From: Acanthacorydalis orientalis
Taxonomy: Eukaryota; Arthropoda; Insecta; Megaloptera; Corydalidae
Length of the DNA stretch: 64,000 bases
NCBI GenBank assembly: GCA_034766995.1
Contig: CM068316.1
Location: 24,397,606 to 24,461,605, forward strand
Direction: 5' to 3'
Part shown: piece by piece, positions 39,380 to 51,759 of the stretch
Layout of the letters: every line of letters begins with the position of its first letter
Position numbering within the stretch: position 1 is the stretch's first letter
Made by a program: the position numbers and the translations under genes
Notes under the pieces: generated by a model
Told to the model about the DNA's origin: nothing
The model's input: only the letters and a program-made list of their open reading frames with translations
Databases searched by the model: none

Positions 39380-39382
<3 letters not shown>
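38392..39382. other. No gene recognised
   Basis: AT-rich sequence with one moderately complex patch at 38590-38830. I could not match it to a family, and its 63-codon + frame shows no motif. Confidence 0.5.

Positions 39383-39430
<48 letters not shown>
39383..39430. repeat. (TA)n at the left edge of a mariner
   Basis: The tract runs directly into the transposon end at 39431. Confidence 0.95.
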
Positions 39431-39434
<4 letters not shown>

Positions 39435-40333
39435 CTTCATGCATAAGTTCTCCGCGTTTTTGTTTTCCATGGAAACAGTGCTTTGGAAAGAAATTTGTTT
39501 GACATATGTTAATGTCATTTTAATATCACTGTATTGTTTTACTTAATACTTCTTGAATTTTTCAATTTATAGAAAGTTTGTGTTAAGAGTTGACTAAGAA
39601 AAATAGAGTGTCAAATATAAAGAAACGAACATTTCCGACATATACATTTGGTTGAGTTTAACCGAGGAGTTGAGATATCATCAAAGATAGCTAGAACCCA
39701 TTTCTAGCGTTTACAGGGAGACGCCATTGGAGAAAGTAATGCACGAAAATAGTTTGCTCGTTTCAAAGGGAGCTATTTTGACATGAATGATTCATCACAT
39801 TCAAGAAGACCACCACCCGACTCTGAGGAAGACCATTTAAACGCTTTAATTTACGATGATCCACGTCAATCAATACTACCGAGATTTATTACCAATAATT
39901 CCGTCGCCTTGAGGCCGAAATTCCCGAAAAACGAACTGGAAGACGGCATGAAATGATTTTTTAGTATGATAATGTCCGTCCGCATTCTGCTTACATTACA
40001 AAAGCGGGTATTCAAGAACTTGGTTGGAGAATAATTCCACATCCGCCTTATTCTCCTGATCTTGCTCCATCCGATTTTCGTCTTTTCCGCTCTCTACCCA
40101 ACAATCTCCAAGGAATCTCCTTTAATAATGACGTTGCTCCTCAGAATTGGCTTGACTACTTCTTCGCCTCACTCATCGAATTTCTTCAGGCGTGGAATTG
40201 AAAAACGACCAAAACGTTGAGAGAAAATCGTGACACATGGAGAAGAATATATTATTTATTAATTTATGTATTTTGTTTATTTAAAAAATAAATTTTAAAT
40301 TTAATAAAAATGCTACGAACTTACGCATCAACT

Positions 40334-40336
<3 letters not shown>
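39431..40336 (+). pseudogene. Mariner family D copy, internally deleted (906 bp)
   Basis: The inverted ends, TTGGCTTCATGCATAAGTTC at left and the complement of TTGAGTTGATGCGTAAGTTC at right, sit between two TA tracts. The + strand encodes the N-terminal DNA-binding part (RRGVEISSKIA, FARFKGSYFDMNDSSHSRRP, IYDDPRQS). It then jumps to the end of the catalytic core: YDNVRPHSAYITKAGIQELG with the second Asp and HPPYSPDLAPSDFRLFRSL with the third. There are 34 residues between these two, so it is D34D. The block with the first Asp is deleted and stops interrupt the frame. The end type and motifs fit the irritans branch of mariners. Confidence 0.88.
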
Positions 40337-40417
<81 letters not shown>

Positions 40418-40418
40418 A
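40337..40418. repeat. (TA)n(TG)n at the right edge of a mariner
   Basis: The tract starts at the transposon's right TA and passes into a TG tract. The following AT-rich stretch to 41237 has no recognised gene. Confidence 0.94.
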
Positions 40419-41232
40419 ATTGTATATTTAATTATGTAAATATTTATTGATTCTAATTAATTTTGAGTTGATTTCTATTTTTATGCGTTTAAAAAAATGC
40501 CTTTATTAACAGATATTTGAAATAAAAATACTGGACATGAATGAGATAATTTTTTAAAATTGTTTTTTTTAATTTCTGTGTTTTATTATTATAAATTAAT
40601 AAGTTAAACATTTCATTTACTGTGATGTCGCTTTTTGTACATTTATATATTCAACACTTTGTGGATATAATTAGAAAAAGAATGTGTAAAATATGAGACA
40701 AAATAATTATAATTGGCAGTAAAGAAATATACATTTATAGCATTCGTTTTCAATTCATATAAACAGTAAAAGAAACGTTGTTATGATCACAATCGTAGAT
40801 AGAGAGACGTATTAATCGTGAATTGGGTTGCCATAATGTAAACTAAACACGAATTATTACCGGCTGTGTTGGTGTTGCCATTAAATATTGTACAATATGT
40901 GTTCTGTACATTTGTTTGTTTACTAAATAAAAAAATATCTTTTAATCGTTTTTACAATATTTTCACATTCTTATAATAGTTTTTTGTAAATCAATTTCAG
41001 TGAAATGTGTTCAATATTATAATTCAATATCCTTCGAATATCACAAATGTCAAATTATACATTGATTGATCACTCTTTCAGACATTTTATAAATAGTTAA
41101 ATACAATGTTAATATAATTGTTTTCACAATGTTCAACCATTTATTTCATACTACTTTTTTTTATACTAATTGGTTTTATAAGTGTTATACCAGAGATTAA
41201 TTGGTAGGTTATTTATTGAATATATTTAGATT

Positions 41233-41237
<5 letters not shown>

Positions 41238-41273
<36 letters not shown>
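41238..41273. repeat. (TA)n at the 3' junction of an RTE-type LINE
   Basis: The tract begins where the minus-strand LINE coding sequence ends. It may be the microsatellite-like 3' tail often seen on RTE elements, or the target site. Confidence 0.9.
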
Positions 41274-41277
<4 letters not shown>

Positions 41278-42237
41278 AATCCACTGCTGGATAAAGGCCT
41301 CTTCCATGATTTTCCATTTTGTACGATTCAGTGCCTCTCTTTTCCACAGTTTACCAAGAAAGTTTTTAATATCCTTATCCCATCTGTTCATTGGTCTCTT
41401 TCTCGGTCTTTTCATATTCCTTGGTTCCCAATCAATAATTTCTCTTGTCCATCGGTTGCCTTCTCTTCTTGCGGTATGTCCTGCCCATTTCCATTTCAGA
41501 CTCTTTACTCTTCTTATTATATCTGTGACTCCTGTTTGTTTTCGTATCCATTCTATTCTCTTTCTATCTCTTCTTGTTATTCCCAACATGCATCGTTCCA
41601 TACTTCGTTGTGTTGTTTGGAGTCTTTGAACTATTTTGGCGTTAAGCACCCATGTTTCGCTGCCGTAGGTAAGGACCGGTAGTATACACTGATCGAATAC
41701 TTTTTTCTTTAAACAGAGTGGGATTGTTGATTTAAATATTGAGGCGTTTCGTCCGAAAGAGCTCCATCCCATTTTTATTCTCCTATTTACTTCTTCAGTG
41801 AATGATCCATCTCTGTTGATAAGCTGGCCTAGATAGACATATTTCGTAACTTCTTCTATTTCCGTTCCTTTTATTTCAATTTTCTTCGGACATACAAACG
41901 CATTGAACAGTACTTTTGTCTTTGTATGATTCATGTTGAGGCCGATTTTTTGACTGGCATCGTTTAGTTCTTCTATCCTCTTTTGCAACTCTTCCGGGGT
42001 ATTTGCGAAAATAACTATATCATCGGCAAACCGGAGATGGCTTAATCTTTCGCCCTTTATCTCGATTCCTTTGTCCTCCCAGTCGAGCGATTTGAATACT
42101 TCTTCCAAGGCCGCAGTAAACAATTTCGGAGAAATTGCATCTCCCTGCCTTACACCTTTCTCGATTTTTATCTTTCTTGTTTCTTCATGTAGTTTCACCG
42201 ACATCGTTGCTTTTTTATAGATGTTATCTAGCAGCTC
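41274..42237 (-). mobile_element. 5'-truncated RTE-type non-LTR retrotransposon, frame still open
   Basis: On the minus strand about 320 codons are open without a stop. In order: LLDNIYKKATMSVKL; the reverse-transcriptase motif KGVRQGDAISPKLF; LRFADDIVIFA with the catalytic Asp-Asp (FADD variant of YADD); the thumb region YLGQLINRDGSFTEEVNRRI; GSETWVL; LQTTQRSMERCMLG; and a C-terminal WAGHTARREGNRW and EAFIQQW. These match RTE-like elements. The endonuclease and first reverse-transcriptase motifs are missing, so it cannot move by itself. The uninterrupted frame suggests a young insertion. Both ends lie in TA tracts, and the frame only appears longer because it runs into those tracts. Confidence 0.92.
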
Positions 42238-42239
42238 GA

Positions 42240-42283
<44 letters not shown>
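42238..42283. repeat. (TA)n between LINE and mariner
   Basis: One TA tract separates the LINE 5' junction from the left end of the mariner at 42284. Confidence 0.94.
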
Positions 42284-42285
<2 letters not shown>

Positions 42286-43579
42286 AGGGTCGTTTGATAA
42301 GACTGGTAAATTACTACGTGATGAGGTCACCATTCATTTAGTAACGTCACGACTATCAAATGTCACTTTTCAAACAAGCATAGGCAAAATTTCAACCAGA
42401 AGCGACACGATGTTCACGTTCTACAGATATTTGAAGCGAGCATTGTAGCAGTTGCCACAAAAATGAAAAAGAAAACAAGTTCCGTACAGTGAAAAAAACA
42501 TTTTTATTTGAAAAGGTGAACGGCCGCTCAGATCAAAGCAGATTTTGATGAAGTTCATGGAGACTCTGCGCCAGCATTGAAGACTGTTTTTTTCTGGATA
42601 AATGAGTTTAAACGTGTCCGAACATGTATTGAGATGAAGCGCGCTCAGGAGTCTCAGTTAAGGTCACCACGATGGATAATGAAAAAAAATACATGGTATC
42701 GTCATAGAAGACCGCCGAATAAAAATGCGTGAGATTGCTTAGACTGTAGGCATCTCAACTGAATGAGTGCACAAAATCCTACATGAAAAACTGCACATGA
42801 AAAGTAGTATGCGCAATGGGTTCCGCGATTGTTGACTATCGATCAAAAACGCACACGAAAGGTCATTTCAACCCAGTGTTTGGCGATGTTTAATCGCAGT
42901 CCACAAGTCTTTTACGTCTACTCAACACCTTTGATAAAACATGGATCCATCACTACACACTTGAGTCGAAGCAGCAGTTAAAGCAGTAGACAACGATTAG
43001 TGAAAGGGCGCCGACAAAGGCGAAGACCGTTTTGTCGGCTGAGAAGGTAATGGCCACTGTTTTTAGGATTTGCAAGGAATCATCCTGATCAACTACTTAA
43101 AGAAGGGAAAATGGTAACAGATGCTTATTATGGAATATTAATAGACCGTTTGAAAGAAGAGCAGAAACAAAAACGGCCAAGATTGACGCACAAAAAAGTG
43201 CTCTTTCACCAAGACAACGTGCTGTCCTACAAATCGACCATCGTAAGAGCAAAATTGAACGAATTAGGTTTTGAATTGATTCTTCATCCACCCTATTATC
43301 CGGACTTAGCCCCATGCGACTTCTTCCTCTTCTCAAACTTGAAAATTTAGCTCAATGGGAAGAAATTCTCGTCGAATTAGGATGTCATCACCGTCGTCAA
43401 TGCGTATTTTGTAGACTTTGAGAAAAGCAACTTTTCCGACAGGATGAAAAAATTAGAAATTCGCTGGACTAAGTGTATAGCCTTGTTATAATAAAGACTA
43501 TGTTGAGAGATAAAATCGATTTTTTTCAAAAAAACGGTGTTTAACTTGCCTTTTTTCCATACTTATCAAACGACCCTCG
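42284..43579 (+). pseudogene. Full-length mariner family A copy (1296 bp), inactive
   Basis: Both ends are intact: AGAGGGTCGTTTGATAAG at left and CTTATCAAACGACCCTCG at right, flanked by TA. The transposase starts near 42461. The HTH1 region, a RRIKMREIA-like stretch, a QCLAMFNRS-like block, the WIHHYTLESKQQ block and AEKVMATVF can be followed through changing frames. From about 43110 the frame is open for LFHQDNVLSYKST with the second Asp and HPPYYPDLAPCDFFLFSNLK with the third. These have 34 residues between them, so D34D. Multiple stops and frameshifts make it non-functional. The complete ends could still be acted on by a related enzyme. Confidence 0.92.
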
Positions 43580-43581
43580 TA

Positions 43582-45289
43582 CCACCGCATGGCTCGGCAT
43601 ATATTCATTTTCTAATATTCACTGTAAATTTGTATTCTAAGCGCTTAAAATTTCATCATAAGTAAAAACAACGAATTAATATTTAAAAACTTTGGTAGCC
43701 AAACAACTAAATAGTCTTTATCAACGCTATTAATAGCTATTTTAAATAAATTCATTCATTTTTCTCGATCAAATATTTTAAAAAAAATCAATTAGGTTTT
43801 ACTCCATAGTCTATTTATTATTTAGCTAATAACAATCGCCCATTTTTTCCAATATTTTAATTTTTATACTTATATTTTTGCTCATGCTTGATAATTTAGA
43901 TATTATCAGTTGACTCAGTTTTTCTCAAATTTAATTCCCTTTAAGAAATATCTTCTTTCAGCCACAAGCACAAAAAAATCTAATCAAATTTGTTCAAAAA
44001 ATGATTATTAGTTACCTTATATTCTTGCTTTTATATGTATTTTAATGGATATATCGTCATTTTCAGAACGTCAATGCACTGAAAAGATTTTCTGTATCTT
44101 GATGCTCTGAAGAGTGGCATTGCTATCAAAATGCGTAAAGCAACTATTAAAAATAATTAATAATAATTTATTGAATATTTTTGACCTGAAAATGTTTTGT
44201 AGAGTAAAGAATTGAAGGCAAACATTTGTTCACATTCATTTGCAGCTATTTCCAATTTCTTTCCAATGTCCAATGTTCATTCAAATTAAAAACTACTTGT
44301 AAATAATTGATAGAATTTATTATTTACACTTATTCTTTATTAAATATCATTTTTTCTTTAACATTTTATACTTTTCTTGTTAACAATTATAATTTATTTT
44401 TCTATTATTTTTAAATTTATTTATTTCACATAATATTTCTGTAATTTATTCAACACTTTTTGTACTTTTACACTTGATTAAGACATTAGTAATATGCCAT
44501 CCTCGTATTAAGAAGGATTGGTTTTTGTATTTACAATATTTGGTGCGTGTGTATTTGTTTTAACCAACTGTTTTAACAGATCATTAACATACAGTGTAAA
44601 TGAATATTGTGGACAACTCACGCCCTTGTTTTAACTTTATTAAAATACGGAAATTATTATATTACTTTCATTAAATTAAATTTTATTATCGACAAACTGT
44701 TTTTGAATGCTTCATAGTTTCTTTGGATATTTTTTTTGTTTTAATTTGTTCTGTAATTGTTATCTGTTGAATGTATTACAATGATTTTCTATGGCGATAA
44801 AAAATCTGAACAATTTTTGTCTCTTTTCTATGAGTTAATATAAAAATATTTTCAATATTTGTTTCTTTAGGTTTGTACTTTCTCCTGAATACTACTTGTA
44901 TTTTTTTATTTTTTATGATATATTTAGCTATCGTAATTAAATTGAATTATATTTTTATCTTAACTCTAATTCATTCTAAACTTTTTCTGTCATGTATTTT
45001 ACAATAATCGCATTTTACATTGTAGCTTTAATCTGTTTAAGTAATCATTCTTTTTTTAAGATTTCCAATATTTTTGCAACAGTTCCCTTGAAAGGTCCAG
45101 TGTTTTTTTAATTCATTTGACATTAGAAACCATTTTATAGGATTTTAATACATTCCACTCATTTTCCCGGACAATATATAAGTTTAAAATATTTTTCATT
45201 TTTTTTGCTAGAATTTTTTTATATTATTGTTCTTAATGTTCTTAAAAATTTAGAAAATCTTTAACAATTGATAGGTTGTTGGATGCACA
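43582..45289. other. AT-rich stretch without gene
   Basis: Apart from the repeat copy at 44060-44225, nothing is recognised. Confidence 0.55.
44060..44225 (+). repeat. GGCATTGCTATC-core family copy (best preserved)
   Basis: It contains GATGCTCTGAAGAGT, GGCATTGCTATCAAAATGCG, TAAAGCAACTATT and AATTTATTGAATATTTTTGA in order, shared with 13378, 15293 and 25092. Confidence 0.68.
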
Positions 45290-46480
45290 TGGCTTTACCT
45301 CTAATATTTTCTCTCAATTTCACGTTTTTAACCTATATTTCTCTCTAAATTATAGAAAATTGCGTGGTGAAAGTTTTTCCAGTCATAATAAATGAGTATT
45401 TTCTGAGACAAAGTCATTTATCGTCGGAAAGTAAAGATCTTAATGCAAAGTGGCATTCCATACAAATCGATCCGTATCGTTCACATATAGTATGACAGTC
45501 TGTTCTCTTAATATATCATTTACATACAAATTGAACAGTATCAGACCCATCATGCTCCTAGTAGAACAACAGCTTCCTTGAACAAACGCTCAATTTCTCT
45601 CCGTTCATGTCCAGATAAAGGAAGATTTCGATAGTTATAAACCCACCAGATAAATCTTCTAATCGAGAAGCTCCAGATCAATGAGCTTGTAGAAAATACC
45701 AGTATTTCAAATATTATCACATTCTTTTTCAAAGCCGAAAATTGCGGCCCCGGTCGAAAGGTATGAAAACAGAACTTATTGTGTATTACTGTGTTCCCGC
45801 CTGAATTCCATTTTTTTATCTATCAAGACTCTGCAAACGGACACCAGGTTGTAATCCTAGTATCAAGGGTTCTTTCAAACCGCTTAAACAGGCAGGAGAA
45901 CAGTCTGATCGGACGATGATTCACAATATAACTCAACTGCCTATCGGTCTTCGGAAATCAATAGCCTTGGAAAGCTTCCAACTAGTTAGAAAGTAGTTGA
46001 GACTGTAAATCGCGTTAACAATCTCCATTACCCTTATGATTTTCCGTATAAGGAGATCATTCATTAAACTTGTTAATGTCATCATCGCCTCCTAATTTAC
46101 AAGCATTGAGTCGTTTCACCGACATAGCGCGGAATCGTTGATCTAAATCCTCGACATTGACCTCAAATACTTTGTTCTCCGAATAATTGACATAAACCAG
46201 TCCTCTATTGATTCAGAGAACAATTTGTCTCTCTCAGACGGCAAACTGATATTTTTTTCGAGACCATCAAGAAGCACGTCACATTGTTGTCGACATCTAT
46301 AAGACTAGTCGCGTACCACCACACAGGCGACTTAAAACAGTCCTGCAGATTGTACCAAATGAGTACCAATGAGTGTTGTACCAAACGCGATCTCATTTCT
46401 TGACTACGTCGTCCTTAATGTGTTGAACAAGAAAGTTGGAATTTATACTGTCCATCTGATCACAATTCATTTGCTATATT
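45290..46480 (-). pseudogene. Decayed Jockey/CR1-like LINE reverse transcriptase
   Basis: Read on the minus strand through changing frames, the order of motifs is that of a non-LTR reverse transcriptase. First comes an upstream acidic segment (FEVNVEDLDQRFRAMS at about 46150). Next is NAIYSLNYFLTSWKLSKAI, the usual palm entry, then NHRPIRLFSCLFKRFERTL, the normally RPISLLPVLSKxxE motif. DKKMEFRREHS comes at the place of QFGFRxxHST. Last are GLILFNLYVNDI at the place of GPxLFxLYxNDI and ILYVNDTDRF at the place of the catalytic YADD. The second catalytic pair is changed to Asn-Asp and many stops are present, so it is long dead. Endonuclease and gag-like parts are not found. Confidence 0.75.
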
Positions 46481-46533
46481 TTCTATTCACGGTTGCACTG
46501 CTCAATCAGATTATGTAAGTGGGTTCCACCATT

Positions 46534-47375
46534 TTGGGTGGATTTGATAAGTATGGTAAAAAAAAGCAAGTTAATCGCCGTTTTTTGGAAGAAAATCCAT
46601 TTTATTTCTCAATATACTCTCCATTCGGTGCTATACACTAGGCCAGTGAGTTTTCAAAATATCCATTGACGACGGCGATGACATCCTCATTTGAGAATAA
46701 TTTCTCCCCACCGAGCAAGATTTTCAAGTTTGGGAAAAGGAAGAAATCACTCGGGTCCAAGTTCGGAGAATAGGGTGAATGAGAAATCATTTCAAAGCCT
46801 AATTCGTGCAATTTTGCCATTACGATGGTCGATTTATGAAATGGTGGGTTATCCTGATGAAAGAGCACTTTTTTATGCGCCAATCTTGGTCGTTTTTGTT
46901 TCAGCGCTCCTTTCAAAGTGTCGAATAATGTTACATAATAGTCTTCTGTTATCGTTTTTTTCTTCTTTAAGTAGCCAATCAGGATGACTCCTTGGAAATC
47001 CCAAAAAAGTGGCAATCACCTTCCTAGTTGACAAAATGGTCTTTTCCTTCTTCGGCGCACTTTCACCTGTCGTTTTTTACTGGTTTGAGTGCTGTTTCGA
47101 CTCAAATGTGTAGTGATGGATCCATGCTTCATCCATGGTGACAAATCGACGCAAAAAGGTCTGCTCGTTTTTTTCCATTTTTGCTGAAACTGATACAATG
47201 CTCGCTTCATACATCTGTAGAACGTGAACAACGCGTCGTCTCTGGCTGAAATTTCGCCTATGCTAGTTGGAAAAGTGACACTTGATAGCCGTGAAACCAA
47301 ATGAATGGCCGTGGTTACCAAATGAATGGCGGCGCCATATCATAGAAATTTACCAAACTTATCAAACGAGTCTCG
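46534..47375 (-). mobile_element. Mariner family A short derivative, copy 1 (about 842 bp)
   Basis: The ends are those of family A (TTTGATAAGTATGGTAAA at left, CTTATCAAACGAGTCTCG at right, then TA). On the minus strand the transposase starts Met-Glu-Lys-Asn-Glu and jumps directly to TFLRRFVTMDEAWIHHYTFE with the first Asp; both helix-turn-helix domains are deleted. After one stop and a shift, 46638-47015 is open for 125 codons. These carry ITEDYYVTLFDTL, LFHQDNPPFHKST (second Asp) and YSPNLDPSDFFLFPNLK (third Asp, D34D). The copy at 63015 has the same junction. Confidence 0.9.
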
Positions 47376-47869
47376 TATTACAAGGGGAGCTGGTGAAACT
47401 GTGACTAAACATACTACGAACTATATTCTGCTAAGATGGCTAAGAACACAAACAGTGCACAATTCAGATTCAGATGGCTAAGAGAATAAATTACAGAAAC
47501 AAACGAATGTATCACTAGGAAGCTGACTTTTAGTTTAAACATTTAAAAAATATTAATTAGCTGTTGATAAAAAAAGAGAAGTATTGGACACGTACGCATA
47601 ATCAATGTTATTTACACATTACTTGTAAATCTCTACATGGCCTCAAAATCTATAGGTTTTTTTTATTTGTTTTTAAAAAGCATCAGTTTTTTTTAATTCC
47701 GAATATTCTAAACTAATTACATTATTTTATAATAAATTATTTATTGTATTTATAGAACTAATTATTCATTATTTTTTATAATTTAATACTATATCGTCAT
47801 TTCTAAATTTACATGAAAATTAAAAAGAAACATTCCTTCCATAAAAATATAAAAGCTGCGCCAGTGTTT
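47376..47869. other. No gene recognised
   Basis: Unremarkable AT-rich sequence between the mariner derivative and the putative homeobox-gene upstream region. Confidence 0.5.
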
Positions 47870-48160
47870 TATAGGATTTTGTACCAGCTTGTCGATTATA
47901 AACTTACAAGCAGATCACATAAACAACACTCTTCTTATCTAAACAGTGGCTAAAGACTGGTTAAGTATGTTGTTATGCTACAAGAAATTAGTATATTCAG
48001 TATATTTGAAACGAACACACGCCTAAAAGACACATTGCACAAAACAGCATTAATTGTATTGACTCAATAAAATGTAATTGAACAGACAAACGAGTGAAAT
48101 GAAAGTGGGTACTCGTCGAACATAATCCGTTTAATCATTTATGTGATGTACTATTTAAAC
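47870..48160 (+). promoter_or_regulatory. Putative 5' UTR/promoter of homeobox-type exon
   Basis: This stretch is less AT-rich and more complex than its surroundings, free of the recognised repeats, and leads into the ATG at 48161. No TATA box stands out with certainty, and an initiator-like TTCAGT occurs near 47996. The boundary and role are inferred from position only. Confidence 0.3.
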
Positions 48161-48308
48161 ATGGACAACAATTCTACAGTGTTAACAAAAACTAATAAAA
48201 GTGTAATTGAATCTAGAGCATTGAAATTCGGAGTAGATAGAATATTGTCGGATGAAATATGTAGTACGAATGTATGTCGCGATGCAACATTTTTGGATAC
48301 ATATTTAA
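48161..48308 (+). CDS. Candidate first coding exon, H2.0/HLX-like homeobox gene (eh1 motif)
   Basis: From the ATG at 48161 (an in-frame ATG also lies at 48146) the frame encodes 49 codons plus one base, then meets a GTAAGG donor at 48309, in phase 1. Residues 20-33 read ALKFGVDRILSDEI. This is the engrailed-homology-1 type motif (F-x-[IV]-x-x-[IL]-L) by which many homeodomain repressors recruit Groucho. The wording LKFGxDRILSxE is closest to that of H2.0-like (HLX) homeobox proteins, where it also lies near the N-terminus. The rest of the exon (TNKSVIESR before, STNVCRDATFLDTYL after) has no known domain. No homeobox exon is found to the end of the window, so the next exon would be over 15 kb away or absent. 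A chance frame with this exact motif, a good ATG and a donor is possible but less likely. Confidence 0.58.
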
Positions 48309-49628
48309 GTAAGGAACACAATGAATGTATTATACTTTTATTAATAATGTTTAGTTATTGATATAATGTTATTTTATTCAACTTTTAGAGTATAATATTT
48401 AGAATTGTTGCTTATTTATCATTTATAAAAATAAAATAAGTATTTTATTATATATATATTGAAAACATTACAATTATCTAAAATGTACATTTTTAAATAA
48501 AAATTATTTTATAAATAAATTAATAAATTAAATCTTTTACAAATAAAATTTTCACTTGTCTAAAATACAAATATTTTTTTATACTTATTAGGGGAACGAA
48601 AATTTTATTTATGAAAGTAAATCTGGCCACAATGCCAAAAAATATATTAAGATATATTTTATTCAAACACAAGTTACTTAAAAGCTAAAAATAGTTATGA
48701 ATTTCTTGCGCGTGGTACATAAATGCACCATTTACAATACACTTTTTTATAAAAATTCTAAAACAGTTTAAAAAAAGTATTTGGATATAGAAGTATACTT
48801 AAAACGGTATTTTTTAGTATTTTTTAAAATTTTTCGATAAACTGTTTGATTTTACTAATTTTTTTTATTGCAGCATTATTAAATTCTAACGACAATGACA
48901 ATAATGTACAACAAATATATACGAATATTATGTGAAAATATACGATATTTTATAAAATAATTATCTATACAAGTAATAGTTTTTTTTAAATATGAAAGAC
49001 GTATATTTAAGTAAAGTGGAGTATTCACAACACGGCCGTAAATTTATTGTATCAGCTATACAACCGGATATAACAAAAAGAAGTTTTTCAACTATTTTAT
49101 TCAATTGTTAATAATTTTCGATTATAATAAATATATAAATAGTAAGTCTATATTTGAAATATGTAAATACCAGAATGACAGTCATGCTGTTTAATATAAT
49201 TTTAGTCAAGGGTGAAGTAAAATTAGGTAACATCGAATACCAAGATATTTAATAAACATATCATTAAACCTTTAATAAAAAAAAATCATTCAATTTAATT
49301 AGAGACGCTAAAAACGTTAATCTCCATTTCAGTTTAATCATAGAATATTTATTAATTGTATCAACAAAGATAAACACTCAATTATCATATGCGATCGATA
49401 TGATACACAAAGGTTTTTCTAAAATTAATATAATTAAATATCTAATGACAACACTAAGTCAGCCTCTCATAAAATCTAATTACTATAAAATGAAGGAATG
49501 CGATTATTTTTCTTAAATTTAAGGATATATGGGACAATTTCAAAAATGCTAAAAACTTAATAAAAATGTATAAGTTTATTGTTTTATTACAAAACTGTAT
49601 GCAAAGTATAAAATTGTTTCTCTATAGT
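48309..49628. other. AT-rich stretch, possible start of intron
   Basis: It follows the donor at 48309. I see no exon, element or RNA gene in it. Confidence 0.45.
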
Positions 49629-50936
49629 ATAAGGGTAGAGTTAATATTTGCCCATGTTTGACAAGAAAACACAATTTTTTTGAGTAAATTCATTTTTTTA
49701 TTTTTCGAGGTAATCTCCTCTTAGCTTGATGCATTTAGTCCAACGCGTTTCAAAAATTTTTATCCTTTCCGAAAAGTAAGGTTTGTCAAACACCTCAAAA
49801 TAGGCTTTTACAGAAGCGACTACTTCCGAATTTGATGGAAATCTTTTACCTACGAGCCATTTCTTCAAGTTTGAAAACAGGAAAGTCACTCGGTTCCAAA
49901 TCTAAAGAATATAGTAAATGTGGAAGCAATTCGTAATACAATTCATGTCATTTTTCCATCTCAATTGTTGATTTGTGTGCCGGTGCAATGTCGTGATGGA
50001 AGAGCACTTTTTTCTTTGCCAAATGAGAACATTTTTTCTTGATTTTATCATTCAACTGGTCCAATAAGAATGTATAGTAAGCGTCTGTTATTGTTTTCCT
50101 TTTTCAAGATAGTCGATTAGCAATATGCCATAAGCATCCTAGAAAGTTGTCCCCATAACCTCTCCAGCTGATGCAATGACTTTTACCTTCTTTGATGTAC
50201 GTTCGCTAAGAGAAGTATATTGTTTTAACAGCTCTTTATTTTCATGTGTATCGTGATGGGTCCATATTTCATCGACGGTTATGTATTGACACAAAAATTC
50301 ATGTTGATTACTTTTAAACACCGATAACTAACCGATACTAACAAACACTCATTTGAAATGTTCATTCGAATGTATGTTTGGTCGATTGTAAGCAAACGCA
50401 GCATCCATCTGGCGGATAGCTTTTTCATATGCAAATATTCGTGATAGATGTTCTGTGGACGTTTATCTCAGATGCCTACTATTTCAACAATCTCACGCAC
50501 TTTGATTTTACAATCATTTAAAACAATGTCATTGATTTTTACAATCATCTCTTCAATAGTCACCTCAATAGGACGACCTGGACCTTCTTCATCACAAATG
50601 CTTGCTCGACCACGTTTGAATTAATTGAACCAATATCTGACGGTTGTTATCGCAGGTGTACAGTCCCCGTAGACAGAGTATAACTTTTCATTAATTTTTC
50701 CATACGTTTTCTTATTCAAAAACAGACATCTAATCACTGACCGATACAGATTTTTTTCCATAATTAAAAAAAATAAATAGTTTACTTTTAAATAACTACC
50801 AAAACTAAACTAATTAACGTATTGTGCTCAAATTTTAACAGCAGTAATTTGAAAGATAACCCTGTAAAAATATATTGCAATTTGATATCAGTGGTTTCAT
50901 CTCTTATAAAACATGGGTAATTATCACTCTACCGTC
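49629..50936 (-). pseudogene. Full-length mariner copy (about 1.3 kb), inactive
   Basis: The ends are inverted over about 30 bases, with GGGTAGAGTTAATATTTGCC and CATGTTTGACAAGA at left and the complement of GGTAGAGTGATAATTACCCA at right. The minus strand holds a start near 50761, HTH blocks, FLCQYITVDEIWTHHDTHEN with the first Asp, ASAGEVMGTTF, LFHHDIAPAHKST with the second Asp, EPSDF with the third, and a C-terminal RIKIFETRWTKCIKLRGDYLEK that is complete to its stop. Frameshifts separate these blocks. The protein is related to family A, but the ends differ, so this is a separate mariner family. Confidence 0.88.
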
Positions 50937-51727
50937 TCATTTATGAGAAATTACAATTTAAATTTTGAATATACTCACTTACATTATTGAATACGATATT
51001 AAAAAAAACTAATTATTATTCAAATTTTTGGGTTAGATTTAGGAAAAGACAAAAGTTCGTATAAAATTTAATTAACGTATTTTTCAGCAACATTGCATAG
51101 CGCAACATAAATGTAATAATTATTTTTATTAGACTTAACTTTAATGAAGACAAATAAAATATTTTTTATCACGCATAAATAAATTAGTATTTATAAAATA
51201 TAATATGGATAAATTTAAACTTGGGAACTTTTTCATAATTTTTGAAAATTCTGCAAAACTAAAATGTATGAAGTACTAAGTAAATTTTTAAAAATATCTC
51301 ACTGTGTATATTAATTTATATATAAAGTGAACATTTTTAATAAATATTTTTATGGACTAATTTGCAAAAGATTCAAGAATTATACTTAAAAATAAAAAGA
51401 TAAATATTTCTTACTGCAAGCATTCAGCCTGCATTGTGAAAATAAAGTTGTCTTAATGATTTCACGAGCGACCTGTGTGCAGTGTAGTGTGTTGTATACT
51501 GACTCGTATTTATATATATTAAACTTCTACATACTTTTGTTTGTGTGTTGAAGTGTTTAAATATTTTGATTTATATTACATTGTTTTATATAAAATCATA
51601 ATGAGTAAATTAAACTTATTATTGTTATGCAATCTTTAACTATTTATTTTTTATACATGTATAATATTTAAATAATAAAATAAAAACTGATTACATTAAA
51701 AGAAAGTAAACTTTAATATAATATACT

Positions 51728-51758
<31 letters not shown>

Positions 51759-51759
<1 letters not shown>

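Noticed and set aside
41201..41629. 142-codon + strand frame opposite the LINE
   Set aside because: It is the antisense shadow of the RTE reverse-transcriptase coding sequence on the minus strand.
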